38,015 bases of DNA from a virus. The notes beneath the pieces were generated by a model. That model made no database searches. It was not told the origin of the DNA and saw only the letters and a program-made list of their open reading frames with translations. The stretch is from positions 1 to 38,015 of IMG/VR virus record IMGVR_UViG_3300036466_000089; one strand, 5' to 3'. Below are positions 12,675 through 21,942 of this stretch, in pieces. How positions within the stretch are numbered: the first letter of the stretch is position 1; every line of letters starts with the position of its first letter. A program made the translations under genes and the position numbers.

Positions 12675-14293
12675 GCGATCTTGAGCACCTACCGAACGGC
12701 CAGCCTATCCGCTTACTGAAGTGGGAGGATATGACGGACGCTGAGAAGATAGCTGTTAAGGTGATGAGTGAAGCCTCTTTTGAGGCTTTTATGCGTATCT
12801 GGTTCCAGCTATTGCAGGGCCAATACTTCAGGAAGAACTGGCACCACACTTATGAGTGCCAGCTTGCTGAGCAGGTTTATCAAGGGAAGATTAAGCGCGG
12901 CATTGTAAACGTGGCGCCAGGCTCAACAAAGACAGAGATATGGTCAATACACTGGCCTGTGTGGTGCATCATCCAGTGTATCAAAGAGGGCCGCTCAACC
13001 AGGTGGCTACCGCTTAGCTATTCTGATGACCTGGTAACTGAGAACAGCGCCAGGGTAAAAGAGATCATCGACAGTGAGGAATTTCAATCCTTGTGGCCGA
13101 TGAAGCAGAGCAAGGACACCAAAGGCAAGAGTGACTGGAAGTACCATGACCAGAACGACAATATGCACCGAATGTTTGGTACCAGTATCAACGGCCAGGT
13201 AACAGGACGCCGGGCAGGCTTCATGCAAGAAGGATTTACCGGTGCGCTTATCCTTGATGACCCTATGCCGCCTAAAGACCAGAACAGCGCAAAGGTGATG
13301 GATAAGGGTAACAAGCAGCTGAACCGAGTCGTGCGCTCACGTTTGGCACATGATGGTGTGCCTATCATTATGGTTCAGCAGCGCATAGGTAAAGGTGATA
13401 GCACCGACTTCCTGTTAAGTGACAAAGCACCGGATGACTACCTTGTGTATAAGGTCCCGGCGCTCATTGACAGGGAATACCTGGATTCGTTGCCGGCAGA
13501 TATGCGCGAGGCGTGTATCAATGACACCAAGTTCACCGGCAAGCGCACCAGCTACTGGCCAGACAAAGAACCAACAGAGGTGTTACTCGCAATGGAGAAA
13601 GCAGACGCGTATATGTTTAGCTCGCAGTACCAGCAAAACCCTGATGAAGCCCTGGCTGAAGGTGTTGTGTACAAGAAAGAGGTTGAACTGCTCATTGAAG
13701 AAGGGCGCTACTGTGCCATACCGGTTGAGAAGTCATTGCCGGTTTATACGTTTTGGGATCTTGGTATCAATGACGATATGGTTGTGTGGCTTATGCAGCC
13801 GCACCGCAAAGAGCTACGCATGATTGCCTGCTATGGCAACAACAACGAAGGCATGGAGCACTATATCAACTGGCTGCATGACTTTGCTGACAAGTACGGT
13901 ATTCGATACGCTGAGCACTTAGGGCCTCACGATCTGGCTGTGCGTGACCTGATGACCAAGCGCAGCCGCATTGAGGTAGCCAAGACCATGGGTATCAAGT
14001 TCACCCTGGTTGAACGATGCAAGAGTAAGCGAGACAGTATCAACGCATTGAAGATGCTATTCCCGCGTATCTGGATTGATAACGCCAGGTGTGAAAAGGG
14101 ATGGGATGGCCTCAAGGCATTGCGCCGTGAGTGGGATCACGACAATGAAACCTTCAAGGACCAGACCGGGCCGAAGTGGGCAACTAACTACACTGATGCA
14201 ATCCAGCAAATGGGCTTGCATTGGAAAGACAAAGAACCGAAGAAGCCAGCCAAGCCAATGCCTATGGGTACCGGTGGCTGGATGGGAGCCTAA
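12671..14293 (+). CDS. Terminase large subunit (packaging ATPase-nuclease)
   Basis: The 540-residue protein shows a Walker A-type motif APGSTKT (82-88), Walker B LILDD (193-197), the TGRRAGF segment (178-184) seen in related terminases, and a nuclease domain whose acidic residues include D363 and D368/D369 in FWDLGINDD plus HDLAVRD further on. It pumps DNA into the prohead and cuts the concatemer. The Walker A has Ser-Thr-Lys in place of the usual Gly-Lys arrangement, as in many phage terminases. The ATG overlaps the small-subunit stop. Headful packaging is likely from its P22-like companions. Confidence 0.92.
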   Translation: MSDLEHLPNGQPIRLLKWEDMTDAEKIAVKVMSEASFEAFMRIWFQLLQGQYFRKNWHHTYECQLAEQVYQGKIKRGIVNVAPGSTKTEIWSIHWPVWCIIQCIKEGRSTRWLPLSYSDDLVTENSARVKEIIDSEEFQSLWPMKQSKDTKGKSDWKYHDQNDNMHRMFGTSINGQVTGRRAGFMQEGFTGALILDDPMPPKDQNSAKVMDKGNKQLNRVVRSRLAHDGVPIIMVQQRIGKGDSTDFLLSDKAPDDYLVYKVPALIDREYLDSLPADMREACINDTKFTGKRTSYWPDKEPTEVLLAMEKADAYMFSSQYQQNPDEALAEGVVYKKEVELLIEEGRYCAIPVEKSLPVYTFWDLGINDDMVVWLMQPHRKELRMIACYGNNNEGMEHYINWLHDFADKYGIRYAEHLGPHDLAVRDLMTKRSRIEVAKTMGIKFTLVERCKSKRDSINALKMLFPRIWIDNARCEKGWDGLKALRREWDHDNETFKDQTGPKWATNYTDAIQQMGLHWKDKEPKKPAKPMPMGTGGWMGA

Positions 14294-14295
14294 GA

Positions 14296-14580
14296 ATGAC
14301 AGATACAAAGATTATAAGCGCGGCAATGAGAGAGCTTGCGGCAACAATACAATCAGATGATGGTGTAGCTAATGCCGCGTGCTATGAAGCGGCAGAAAGG
14401 CTTGATGAGCAGGATGGTAGAATCAAACAACTTGAATCTGCCATATCTGAGACTCTTAACGAGAATGCGCACTTGGCTGATGGGGATGTTTGTACACTTA
14501 TAAAGCTGAAGCGGGTTATTCATGGCGAACCAAAGCCATTAACAGATGAGCAGCTGCATTTTCAGCGCTTTGCAGATTAA
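14296..14580 (+). CDS. Small helical protein between terminase and portal
   Basis: The 94-residue product (starts MTDTKIISAAMRELAA) has a coiled-coil-like EAAERLDEQDGRIKQLESAI and ends HFQRFAD. ATG 14296 follows GGGAG (14283-14287), inside the terminase end; the ATG at 14221 in the same frame lies within terminase without a site. Small proteins of this type are common in phages between packaging genes; function unknown. Confidence 0.65.
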   Translation: MTDTKIISAAMRELAATIQSDDGVANAACYEAAERLDEQDGRIKQLESAISETLNENAHLADGDVCTLIKLKRVIHGEPKPLTDEQLHFQRFAD

Positions 14581-14592
14581 CAGGAGAAAGCC

Positions 14593-16659
14593 ATGCTACC
14601 GGGTAATGAACCGATTAAGACCAGGGACGATGACAGCCAAGAGGCAATGCTTCAGGAAATACGAGAGCGAGCAGCGCACGCCGTTACTTGTTGGAAGCAT
14701 AACTTTGATGCAGCCCAGGAAGATATTTCATTCCTGGCCGGCCAACAATGGCCTGAGTCTGTGCGCAAGGAACGGGAGGACGAGGGCCGCCCATGCTTGA
14801 CGCTGAACAAGTTGCCTCAATACGTTGACCAGGTTTTAGGTGATCAACGCCAGAACCGCCCGGCAATTCAAGTGCATCCAGTAGAGGCTAATGCCACTAA
14901 GGACACCAGCAAGGTGCCAAACGTGGCAGGCACTTCAGATTACAGCCTGGCAGAAGTGTATGAGAGCCTGATCCGCAATATTGAGTACACCAGCAACGCA
15001 GAAGCGCATTATGACAACGCATTCCAGCACGCAGTCGAAGGTGGCTTTGGTTGGTTGCGTGTGCTTACCAAGTACAGCACTGATGATGCCTTTGACCTGG
15101 ACCTGTGTATCAAGAGCATTCACAACCGCTTTGCTGTGCTGATGGACCCTGATGCTACAGAGCCAGACTACAGTGATGCCAACTGGTGTTTTATCAGTGA
15201 GCGCATGAGTAAGGCAGAGTTTCAAAAGCGGTACCCAGGCAAAGCAGTTGGTGATCTGAGTGATGCTGAGCGAGGCGAATACAGCTGGTGGACGAATGAA
15301 GAAGGCGTGCGCGTGTCTGAATACTTCTATCGTGAACCGGTAACTCGCAAGCTGTTATTGCTCAGTGATGGTCGTACCGTGTGGGAAGATGAAGTAAAGG
15401 ATGTGCTTGATGAATTGCGCGACCTTGGCACGACAGTCACGCGTGAAAGACGCGTCAAAACGTACAAAGTTAAATGGATGAAGGTCACTGCATACGATGT
15501 GCTGGAAGGCCCGGTTGATTGGCCTGGATCAACTATCCCTGTGGCGCCTGTGCTTGGTAAGGAAATGGTTATTGGTGACAAGACCTATTACCGTGGCTTG
15601 ATTCGTTTTGGTAAGGATGCCCAGCGTATGCACAACTATTGGATGACAGCGGCAACTGAGCGTGTTGCGTTGGCACCAAAAGCGCCATGGGTAGCGCCGG
15701 CAGAATCCATTGAAGGCTATGAAGAAGAATGGAACCAGGCAAACCGCAAGAATATGAGCGTGCTGCGTTACAACGCCTTGCCAGGTGTTGACCGTCCTCA
15801 GCGTGATATGCCTGCCAGTATGCCAGCGGCAGAGCTTCAGCTTGCATTGAGCGCTACCGATGAAATGAAAGCCACTATTGGCTTGTATGATGCAAGCCTT
15901 GGCGCACAAGGGAATGAGCAAAGCGGCAAGGCTATTCTTGCCCGCCAGCGCCAGGGGGATCGCGGCACATTTGCCTATATCGACAACCTGAGCCGGGCTA
16001 TTCGCCGTGTTGGCCAGATCTTGATTGAGCTTATTCCTCGAGTGTATGACAGTGATCGCGTGTTGCGCTTGCGCTTCCAGGATGGTGAAGGTGATTGGGT
16101 TCAGATAAATCAGATGGTCATGGATGAGGAAACACAGAAGCCGGTCCTGGTTAATGATATTGCAGCTGGTAAGTTTGATGTGACAGTGAAAGCAGGCCCA
16201 AGCTATCAAACACAGCGCATGGAAGCAGCAGACAGCTTGATGCAGTTTGTCCAGGCTGTACCGGCAGCTGGTGGCGTTGTCCTTGATCTTATTGCCAAGA
16301 ATATGGATTGGCCTGGTTCGCAGGATATTGCACGCCGACTACAGAAAACCTTGCCGCCTGGCATTCTTGATCAGGATGAAATGGAGGAAGCAGGTATTGA
16401 ACCGCCTCAACCGTCACCAGAGCAGCAAGCCAATATGGCACAGGCTCAAGCCGATATGGAGAAAGCAAAGGCAGACACAGCTAAAGCCCAGGCCGATATG
16501 GCAATGGCACAAGCTAAGACAGCTGAAGCACAAGCGAAGTTGGCAGAAATAGAGCAGGCAGCCATGATGGCCGGACCTGGATCACTGGAAGAAACAGTGC
16601 GTAACCTGGTTGCTGAGGCTATGGCCGAATTAATGGCTCAGAGCCAAGGGAATGCTTAA
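14593..16659 (+). CDS. Portal protein, P22-like
   Basis: The 688-residue protein has the family features: an N-terminal FLAGQQWPESVRKERE, LTLNKLPQYVDQVLGDQRQN (residues about 73-92), the FQHAVEGGFGWLRV segment, a central domain with KNMSVLRYNALPG, and GNEQSGKAILARQRQGD. Twelve copies form the DNA-entry ring of the capsid. The C-terminal part (about 600-660) is a repetitive Ala/Gln/Met/Lys-rich helix like the long barrel of P22 portal. AGGAG precedes ATG 14593. This is the main evidence for a P22-type virion. Confidence 0.93.
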   Translation: MLPGNEPIKTRDDDSQEAMLQEIRERAAHAVTCWKHNFDAAQEDISFLAGQQWPESVRKEREDEGRPCLTLNKLPQYVDQVLGDQRQNRPAIQVHPVEANATKDTSKVPNVAGTSDYSLAEVYESLIRNIEYTSNAEAHYDNAFQHAVEGGFGWLRVLTKYSTDDAFDLDLCIKSIHNRFAVLMDPDATEPDYSDANWCFISERMSKAEFQKRYPGKAVGDLSDAERGEYSWWTNEEGVRVSEYFYREPVTRKLLLLSDGRTVWEDEVKDVLDELRDLGTTVTRERRVKTYKVKWMKVTAYDVLEGPVDWPGSTIPVAPVLGKEMVIGDKTYYRGLIRFGKDAQRMHNYWMTAATERVALAPKAPWVAPAESIEGYEEEWNQANRKNMSVLRYNALPGVDRPQRDMPASMPAAELQLALSATDEMKATIGLYDASLGAQGNEQSGKAILARQRQGDRGTFAYIDNLSRAIRRVGQILIELIPRVYDSDRVLRLRFQDGEGDWVQINQMVMDEETQKPVLVNDIAAGKFDVTVKAGPSYQTQRMEAADSLMQFVQAVPAAGGVVLDLIAKNMDWPGSQDIARRLQKTLPPGILDQDEMEEAGIEPPQPSPEQQANMAQAQADMEKAKADTAKAQADMAMAQAKTAEAQAKLAEIEQAAMMAGPGSLEETVRNLVAEAMAELMAQSQGNA
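15439..15455. repeat. ACGCGT-N5-ACGCGT phased pair, site 5
   Basis: Two perfect copies at 15439 and 15450, 11 bp apart, within the portal gene; GTC precedes the left copy. Confidence 0.65.
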
Positions 16660-16664
16660 CGTGA

Positions 16665-16692
16665 TTGCTCATTAGTATTTTCACGTTATAAT
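16665..16692 (+). promoter_or_regulatory. Possible promoter before the scaffold and coat genes
   Basis: A perfect TATAAT (16687-16692) lies 16 bp after TTGCTC (16665-16670, 3/6). The gap also has a 7-bp inverted repeat AACGTGA (16658-16664) and TCACGTT (16681-16687), whose right arm ends on the first base of the TATAAT; this could be an operator or a weak terminator for the portal transcript. Extra coat and scaffold transcription would fit their high demand. Confidence 0.35.
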
Positions 16693-16758
16693 GTCAAGTA
16701 GTTATAAGCTACCCATGGCTTCATGGGGTTAAACAATCCGCGACAGGAGAGAGCGCGC

Positions 16759-17718
16759 ATGGCAGACGAAAACAAAGCCACTGACACCGACAACTTTGAG
16801 GTTGTTACTACCGAGGCCGCCGAAACTGAGCAAGCACCAGAGCCTGCAAAGGCAGATGAGCAAACTCAGGTTCAAAAACCAGAGGGTGATGAATCGGCCA
16901 CCGCCCAAAATGAGGACGAAGGCAAGCAGGAAGGCAAGGATGATGACAAGGATAGTGGCAAGGATGATGCCGGCGAGGAAGCGAACCACCGCCGAGGCCG
17001 TGGACGTTTTCAGAAGCGAATTGACCGCTTGACCAAGCGTGCAGCTGAAGCAGAGCGCCGAGCCCAGGAGGCAGAGCGTAAACTGCAAGAGGCTGAAGGC
17101 AAGAAGGGTGGAAAGGCCAAGCCTGAAGCCCAGGATGATGAAGGTGAGCCTGATCCGTCAGAATTTGATAGCTATGACGAGTACCTTGATGCCCTGGCCG
17201 ACTGGAAAGCTGATCAGAAGATTGGCGCCAAAGGCAAGAAGGACGACAAGGCCGCAGCCGATGATGACAACGGCAGTAACAAAGACGACCAGGACACCGA
17301 GTTCACTGAAGCCCTTGAAGATGTACAGGACGCGTTCAGCGAAACGCGCAAAAGCCACAAGGACTTTGATGAAGTAATCGGCCAAGAGGATTTGCAGATC
17401 ACCCGCGATATGGTTATCGCTATGGCTGATTCTGAAGATCCTGGTGCAATCGCCTATCACCTTGGTAAGAACAAGCAGGAGGCCGCACGCATTGCGAAGC
17501 TATCACCTATTGCCCAGGCAAAGGAGATTGGCAAAATTGAAGCAAAGCTTGCAGCCAAACCGCAACAGCCCGGTAAAAAGACAACTAGCGCCCCGGACCC
17601 GATTGATCCTGTTAAGGGAAGCGACTCAACCAGCAAGGCTCCACAAGATATGGACTTTGCTGAATACGAGCGAACTCAGAACGAAAAGGAACAACGTGGT
17701 GGCCGAGGCTTTTGGTAA
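16759..17718 (+). CDS. Capsid scaffolding protein
   Basis: The 319-residue product is extremely charged: an acidic Asp/Glu/Lys-rich N-terminal half (about residues 1-75), an Arg/Glu coiled-coil stretch (RIDRLTKRAAEAERRAQEAE), another acidic block, and a more globular end with DEYLDALADWKADQKIG and a basic C-terminus. Position between portal and coat, and composition, are those of P22-type scaffold, which guides coat assembly and then exits. ATG 16759 has CAGGAGAG upstream; the ATG at 16723 has no site. Sequence identity to P22 gp8 is not visible, so the call is by context and composition. Confidence 0.8.
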   Translation: MADENKATDTDNFEVVTTEAAETEQAPEPAKADEQTQVQKPEGDESATAQNEDEGKQEGKDDDKDSGKDDAGEEANHRRGRGRFQKRIDRLTKRAAEAERRAQEAERKLQEAEGKKGGKAKPEAQDDEGEPDPSEFDSYDEYLDALADWKADQKIGAKGKKDDKAAADDDNGSNKDDQDTEFTEALEDVQDAFSETRKSHKDFDEVIGQEDLQITRDMVIAMADSEDPGAIAYHLGKNKQEAARIAKLSPIAQAKEIGKIEAKLAAKPQQPGKKTTSAPDPIDPVKGSDSTSKAPQDMDFAEYERTQNEKEQRGGRGFW

Positions 17719-17741
17719 CAGAAACTTTGGAGTATTAAGCC

Positions 17742-19001
17742 ATGAGCGTACAAGGTGAAAAAGGTAATCGCATCTTAACGGATGACATTATCATCAAAGA
17801 GGCATTGCGCCTTCTCAAAAACAACTTGGTAACAGCACCGCTTGTTTACCGTGATCTGGAAAAGCGTTTCGCAAAGGTTGGTGACACTATCAGCCTGAAA
17901 AAGCCTTTCCGTACTAAAACCGCGTCTGGCCGCGTGTTGCAGAAGCAACCAATGGTCGATCAGACAATCCCATTCCAGATTAACCGCCAAGAGCACTTTG
18001 GTCTGGAAGTAACCATGCGTGACCGCACGCTGAGCATTGAGCAGTTCTCAGAGCGTTACCTGAAGTCTGGTATTATCCAGCTGGCCAACGTGATTGACCG
18101 CTCTATCCTGCTTGAAATGAAGAAAGCATTTTTCAGTTCAGGCACGCCAGGCACTGCGATCGGCACCAAGTCATTCCACCTGGCGAAAGCCTACATGGGT
18201 AACGTGGCTGTGCCTGATGACGGTATGCGCCGTTGTATCTTGAATATGCTGGATGGCGCTGAAATCAGTGACGCGATCAGCAACAAGTACAATGAAGCAA
18301 TGGTGAAAGGTGCGTTGCAGAAGGGTTATATGGGCCCATTGGCAGGCTTTGACCTGTTTGAATCTGCGAACATTCCTGTTCATACCGTTGGTGCGCATGG
18401 TGGTACGCCATTGACTAATGGTGCAGACCAGACAGGCTCAAGCATTGTGACCGATGGTTGGGATACTGGCGTCACTGGATTGCTGAAAGAGGGTGATGTT
18501 ATTACCTTTGCCGGCGTCTATGAGATTAACCCGCAAAGCTACCAGTCAACTGGCCGCCTACAGCACTTTGTTGTAACAGCTGATGTGAACAGTGACGGTA
18601 CTGGCAATGCGACTATCCAGATAAGCCCTGCTATCAACGATGGCACACTGACCACTGTGGATGCTGAAGGTAACACTGTTAGCCTTTCTGCATTCCAGAA
18701 CGTGTCAGCAGCGCCAGCAGATGGTGCAGCTATCACTGTGCTGGGTACCGCAGACACAAGCTACCGTCAGAACTTCCTGTTCCACCGTGATGCTTGTGCC
18801 CTGGCAATGGTTGATCTTGAGTTGCCTCAGTCAGCTACCGTCAAGTCACGCGTGCGTGATCCTGATTCTGGTTTGTCACTGTGCATGACTGGTGCATACG
18901 ACATTAACCAGCAAACTGAGATCACCCGTATTGATGCGGTATGGGGTACTCACCTTATCTATCCTGAACTTGCTCACCGTATGTGGTCAGCAGCAGGCTA
19001 A
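17742..19001 (+). CDS. Major coat protein, P22-like
   Basis: The 419-residue protein begins with ILTDDIIIKEALRLLKNNL, has VGDTISLKKPFRTKTASG near residues 46-64 and LEVTMRDRTLSIEQFSERY, and ends with RIDAVWGTHLIYPELAHRMW, matching the P22 coat family (PF11651). An insert-like region rich in Gly, Asp and Thr (about 215-330) corresponds to the I-domain area. It forms the icosahedral shell. TTGGAG lies before ATG 17742, and a strong terminator follows the gene. Confidence 0.93.
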   Translation: MSVQGEKGNRILTDDIIIKEALRLLKNNLVTAPLVYRDLEKRFAKVGDTISLKKPFRTKTASGRVLQKQPMVDQTIPFQINRQEHFGLEVTMRDRTLSIEQFSERYLKSGIIQLANVIDRSILLEMKKAFFSSGTPGTAIGTKSFHLAKAYMGNVAVPDDGMRRCILNMLDGAEISDAISNKYNEAMVKGALQKGYMGPLAGFDLFESANIPVHTVGAHGGTPLTNGADQTGSSIVTDGWDTGVTGLLKEGDVITFAGVYEINPQSYQSTGRLQHFVVTADVNSDGTGNATIQISPAINDGTLTTVDAEGNTVSLSAFQNVSAAPADGAAITVLGTADTSYRQNFLFHRDACALAMVDLELPQSATVKSRVRDPDSGLSLCMTGAYDINQQTEITRIDAVWGTHLIYPELAHRMWSAAG

Positions 19002-19012
19002 GATAGTTCACC

Positions 19013-19035
19013 GGGCGGCCTAGTGCCGCCCTTTT
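19013..19035 (+). terminator. Terminator-like hairpin after the coat gene
   Basis: GGGCGGC-CTAGT-GCCGCCC followed by TTTT. A short T-tail predicts partial termination, which would set the coat-to-tail gene expression ratio while letting some transcripts continue into the downstream virion genes. Confidence 0.75.
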
Positions 19036-19055
19036 ACCATTGACGGAGAAACACA

Positions 19056-19409
19056 ATGCCAGAGAACAAACCAAAGCGTATGTGGCTTTATCATCCTGAG
19101 AATGGTGCAAAACTATTCACCCTGGAAGATGAAGCTGATATTGACGATCTTGAGCAAGAAGGCTGGCGCGACTCGCCGGCAGAGTTCAAGCAGGCTGAAG
19201 AATCAAGTGATGAAGGTGGTGCAGAGCTCACAGCTGAACAGCAGGGCCTGTTAAGTGCATTCCAGGAAAACCCTGAGAGCCTTACCAAAGATGAGCACAT
19301 TGAACTTGGTAAGGGACTTGGCCTGAAGTTAATGAAAGCCTGGAAGGAAGAAACATTGATTGCCAAGATCCAGGAGAAACTAGATGGCAACGACCAAGCA
19401 ACTGATTGA
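19056..19409 (+). CDS. Small acidic virion-region protein, 117 residues
   Basis: The product starts MPENKPKRMWLYHPENGAKL, has LEQEGWRDSPAEF, an acidic linker, and a C-terminal helical domain TKDEHIELGKGLGLKLMKAWKEETLI like a small HeH/SAP-type helix-turn fold. It lies between coat and gp4-like genes. The N-terminal motif pattern (Y-HP-G-A, W-DSPA-F) recurs in small phage proteins of this position. Its end overlaps the next gene by 26 bases. A head-completion or accessory role is likely; not certain. Confidence 0.7.
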   Translation: MPENKPKRMWLYHPENGAKLFTLEDEADIDDLEQEGWRDSPAEFKQAEESSDEGGAELTAEQQGLLSAFQENPESLTKDEHIELGKGLGLKLMKAWKEETLIAKIQEKLDGNDQATD

Positions 19410-20088
19410 TGGTGCCTTGCGCACTATCGGCGTGCTTGCCAGTGGGGAGCAGGCAAAGCCTTCTGAAGCACAGGATGCACTTCAATATGCAAAGCAGATG
19501 CTTGATAGTTGGAGTAATGAGGGCTTGCTTGTTCCCGCATTGACGCATGAGTCATTCACACTGAGCAGCAAGCGAACCTATACCATTGGTCCTGGTGGAG
19601 ACTTTGACACTGTTCGCCCCACTACCATTGAGAATGTGCGTATTCGTGATACCGGTAATCTTGAAACACCGGTAAGCATTGCCAGCTTGAACCTTTGGGC
19701 CAATATCAGCTTGAAGGATACGGTTGTAAATACGCCCGACTACGTTTACTACGAACCAGAATACCCACTTGGCCGCCTTGAGTTCAGTTGCATTCCTACA
19801 GCTGGAGATACACTGAAGTTGGTCACAACAAAGCCTATCACAGAGTTACCAGCACTCACTGAGTCTGTTCAGTTTCCACCAGGATACGACAAGGCCATTC
19901 GCCTTGGCTTGGCTATCGAACTTGCTCCAGAGTATGGCGTTGATGTTACGCCAGCAGTTGCAGCAGGCTTTCGGCAAGCAATCATGGTGCTGAAGCGGGT
20001 AAACAGCAAAACCCGCATGGGGACGGTTGAGGTTGACTCAGGATTGATTCGCAAGAATGGGTATGACATTAACCATGGGCCATTATGA
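19384..20088 (+). CDS. P22 gp4-like head-tail connector (tail accessory factor)
   Basis: The 234-residue protein starts MATTKQLIDGALRTIGVL, with the QDALQYAKQMLDSWSNEGLL helix, YTIGPGGDFDTVRPTTIENV and VQFPPGYDKAIRLGLAIELA, the layout of the P22 tail accessory factor family. It binds the portal ring after packaging and holds the tail hub. AGGAG precedes the ATG within the previous gene, and the gp10-like gene overlaps its stop. I could not judge whether the muramidase activity reported for P22 gp4 is present. Confidence 0.87.
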   Translation: MATTKQLIDGALRTIGVLASGEQAKPSEAQDALQYAKQMLDSWSNEGLLVPALTHESFTLSSKRTYTIGPGGDFDTVRPTTIENVRIRDTGNLETPVSIASLNLWANISLKDTVVNTPDYVYYEPEYPLGRLEFSCIPTAGDTLKLVTTKPITELPALTESVQFPPGYDKAIRLGLAIELAPEYGVDVTPAVAAGFRQAIMVLKRVNSKTRMGTVEVDSGLIRKNGYDINHGPL

Positions 20089-21473
20089 AAATACCAATTC
20101 AATGGGCTGTCGGCAGCCATAAAGGAAGAAGTGAAAAAGCTAACGGGTCTAGGCTTGTTAACCTTTTTGCTGAAGCGTTACCTCAAGATAGCAAAAGCTC
20201 AGTTGTGCTATACGGTACTCCTGGCACTGCTGTTTTTTCAAAACTTCCAACTTATCCAATTCTTGGAATGCAGGTTATGAATGACGAGCTTTACGCTGTT
20301 ACTAATAGCAACCTGTATAGGATTTATGATGATGGAAGCTACCTTGATCTTGGTGCAATAACAATTACAGGCCGAGTTAGCTCAGCAACAAATGGTGTAG
20401 ATATTGTGATTGTTGATGGGTTCAATGGGTATTCATACAACAAAGATGATGGGGTAAAGATTCTTGGCGGTGATGGCTGGTACCCTGCAAATACAGTGGC
20501 ATATCAAGATGGATATTTTGTTTTCAACCGTATTGGTACAGGTCAGTTTTTTTTAAGCAAGCTGTTATCGACTGAATTTGATGCTCTTGATTATGCAAGC
20601 GCAGAGGGCGCGCCAGATGACACCGTTGCTGTAATTTCTGATCATCGAGAATTATGGGTGTTTGGAGAGCGCAGCACTGAAGTTTGGTATAACAGTGGCC
20701 ATCCTGATTTTCCATTCGAACGTATGCAAGGCGCATTCGTAGAGAGGGGTATTGCTGCGGCCCATTCCGCAGCAAAGATGGATAACAGTGTTTTTTGGCT
20801 TGGTGATGATAGAGTAATCTATCGGGCCAATGGCTATCTGCCACAAAGAATAAGCACTCACGCAGTTGAGTACAGTATTAGGTCTGGAAAGGTGGATGAT
20901 GCCTTTTCATATACCTATGATGATGAAGGCCATAAATTTTATTTAATAACATTCCCAAGCCAAAATATTACCTGGTGTTTTGATGTTTCAACTGGCCTAT
21001 GGCATGAGCGATCTCATTACCAGTGGGGCCGCCATCATTCAAATTGTTATGCAAAATGCTTTGGTCGCAACCTAGTTGGTGACTTTCAGAATGGTTATGT
21101 TTATGAGTTATCAATGAACTCAATGATGGATGATTCTGATCCGATAGTAAGGGAAGCTATTTCACCACCAATACACGCAATGAGAAACAATATCTCAATG
21201 AGCAGTTTTGAAATAGATATGGAGAGCGGGATTGGGCTTACTTACGGCCAAGGGGATGATCCACAAGCAATGCTTAGTTGGTCTGATGATGGCGGCAAGA
21301 CTTGGAGTAACGAGCATTGGGCAAGCATTGGTAAAATTGGTGAGTATCTTACAAGGGTTAAGTGGAATAGGCTTGGAATATTCAGACAAAGGCAGATGAA
21401 AGTGGCTATATCTGATCCTGTTCCAGTTGTTTTTATTTCAGCTTTTGCGGAGGTTAAAGGTGGCAGGAATTAA
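20085..21473 (+). CDS. P22 gp10-like packaged-DNA stabilisation / tail hub protein
   Basis: The 462-residue protein begins with the family motif SEKANGSRLVNLFAEALP and YGTPGTAVF, followed by a beta-propeller-like sequence with repeated short Y/W-x-D blades (ELYAVTNSNLYRIYDDG, RELWVFGERSTEVWYNSG, NSVFWLGDDRVIYRANG). In P22 the hexameric gp10 sits below gp4 and anchors the tail spikes. Base composition becomes more A/T-rich from this gene through 21943-22287. Its end overlaps the next gene by 14 bases. Confidence 0.88.
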   Translation: MKIPIQWAVGSHKGRSEKANGSRLVNLFAEALPQDSKSSVVLYGTPGTAVFSKLPTYPILGMQVMNDELYAVTNSNLYRIYDDGSYLDLGAITITGRVSSATNGVDIVIVDGFNGYSYNKDDGVKILGGDGWYPANTVAYQDGYFVFNRIGTGQFFLSKLLSTEFDALDYASAEGAPDDTVAVISDHRELWVFGERSTEVWYNSGHPDFPFERMQGAFVERGIAAAHSAAKMDNSVFWLGDDRVIYRANGYLPQRISTHAVEYSIRSGKVDDAFSYTYDDEGHKFYLITFPSQNITWCFDVSTGLWHERSHYQWGRHHSNCYAKCFGRNLVGDFQNGYVYELSMNSMMDDSDPIVREAISPPIHAMRNNISMSSFEIDMESGIGLTYGQGDDPQAMLSWSDDGGKTWSNEHWASIGKIGEYLTRVKWNRLGIFRQRQMKVAISDPVPVVFISAFAEVKGGRN

Positions 21474-21933
21474 GGTAGAACCGCCACCAATGGCGGTACA
21501 GGTTGTTGACCCAAGAACAGGATACCCAACAAGGGCGCTTTCTGACTTCCTTCATAGGCTATGGGAGAGGTCAGGTGGCAATGATGATGCGAGCGATTTT
21601 ATAGTCAAGCTTATGACTGGCTTAAAGTCTCAGCCTTCAGTTAAGCCTGTGCAGCAGGATGGTCCAGGAGAGCAGGTTTTTCAAATTGGAGGAGGAGTAG
21701 GGCAGTATGAAATAAATGAGCTTATCGGCAGTGTCGTAGTTATGGCTATGCAATCAAAGTCAGACAATACTCAGCAATTGCTTGAAGCAATATTGTCAGT
21801 TGGCGTTATGGTTAACTCAATGACAAGATCGCATAGCAGTGAGATAGCTGAGCTAAAAAAAGAAATAGAGTCAGTAAGGGCCATGGTTTCGTCTATGGCT
21901 TTTGTTGGTACAAAAAGTTATTCAGGAATTTAG
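21460..21933 (+). CDS. Virion-region protein with C-terminal coiled coil; possible needle or hub accessory
   Basis: GTG 21460 is chosen because GCGGAGG (21448-21453 area) lies 6 bases upstream; ATG 21427 is inside gp10 without a site. The 157-residue product starts MAGIKVEPPPMAVQVVDPRT, a Pro-rich N-terminal segment, has ALSDFLHRLWER and ends with the helix IAELKKEIESVRAMVSSMAF. In P22 this position holds gp26, the trimeric tail needle; a coiled coil fits, but the protein is short and no needle motif was seen. Confidence 0.65.
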   Translation: MAGIKVEPPPMAVQVVDPRTGYPTRALSDFLHRLWERSGGNDDASDFIVKLMTGLKSQPSVKPVQQDGPGEQVFQIGGGVGQYEINELIGSVVVMAMQSKSDNTQQLLEAILSVGVMVNSMTRSHSSEIAELKKEIESVRAMVSSMAFVGTKSYSGI

Positions 21934-21942
21934 GAGAACAAT

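Noticed and set aside
16247-16552. 101-residue frame overlapping the portal gene
   Set aside because: Arg/Gln/Leu-rich shadow composition of the portal gene's repetitive C-terminal region; no ribosome-binding site was noticed.
17932-17950. CCGCGT pair resembling the ACGCGT phased sites
   Set aside because: The spacing is 10 bp and not 11, with two hexamer mismatches in total; it follows coat codons and was not counted.
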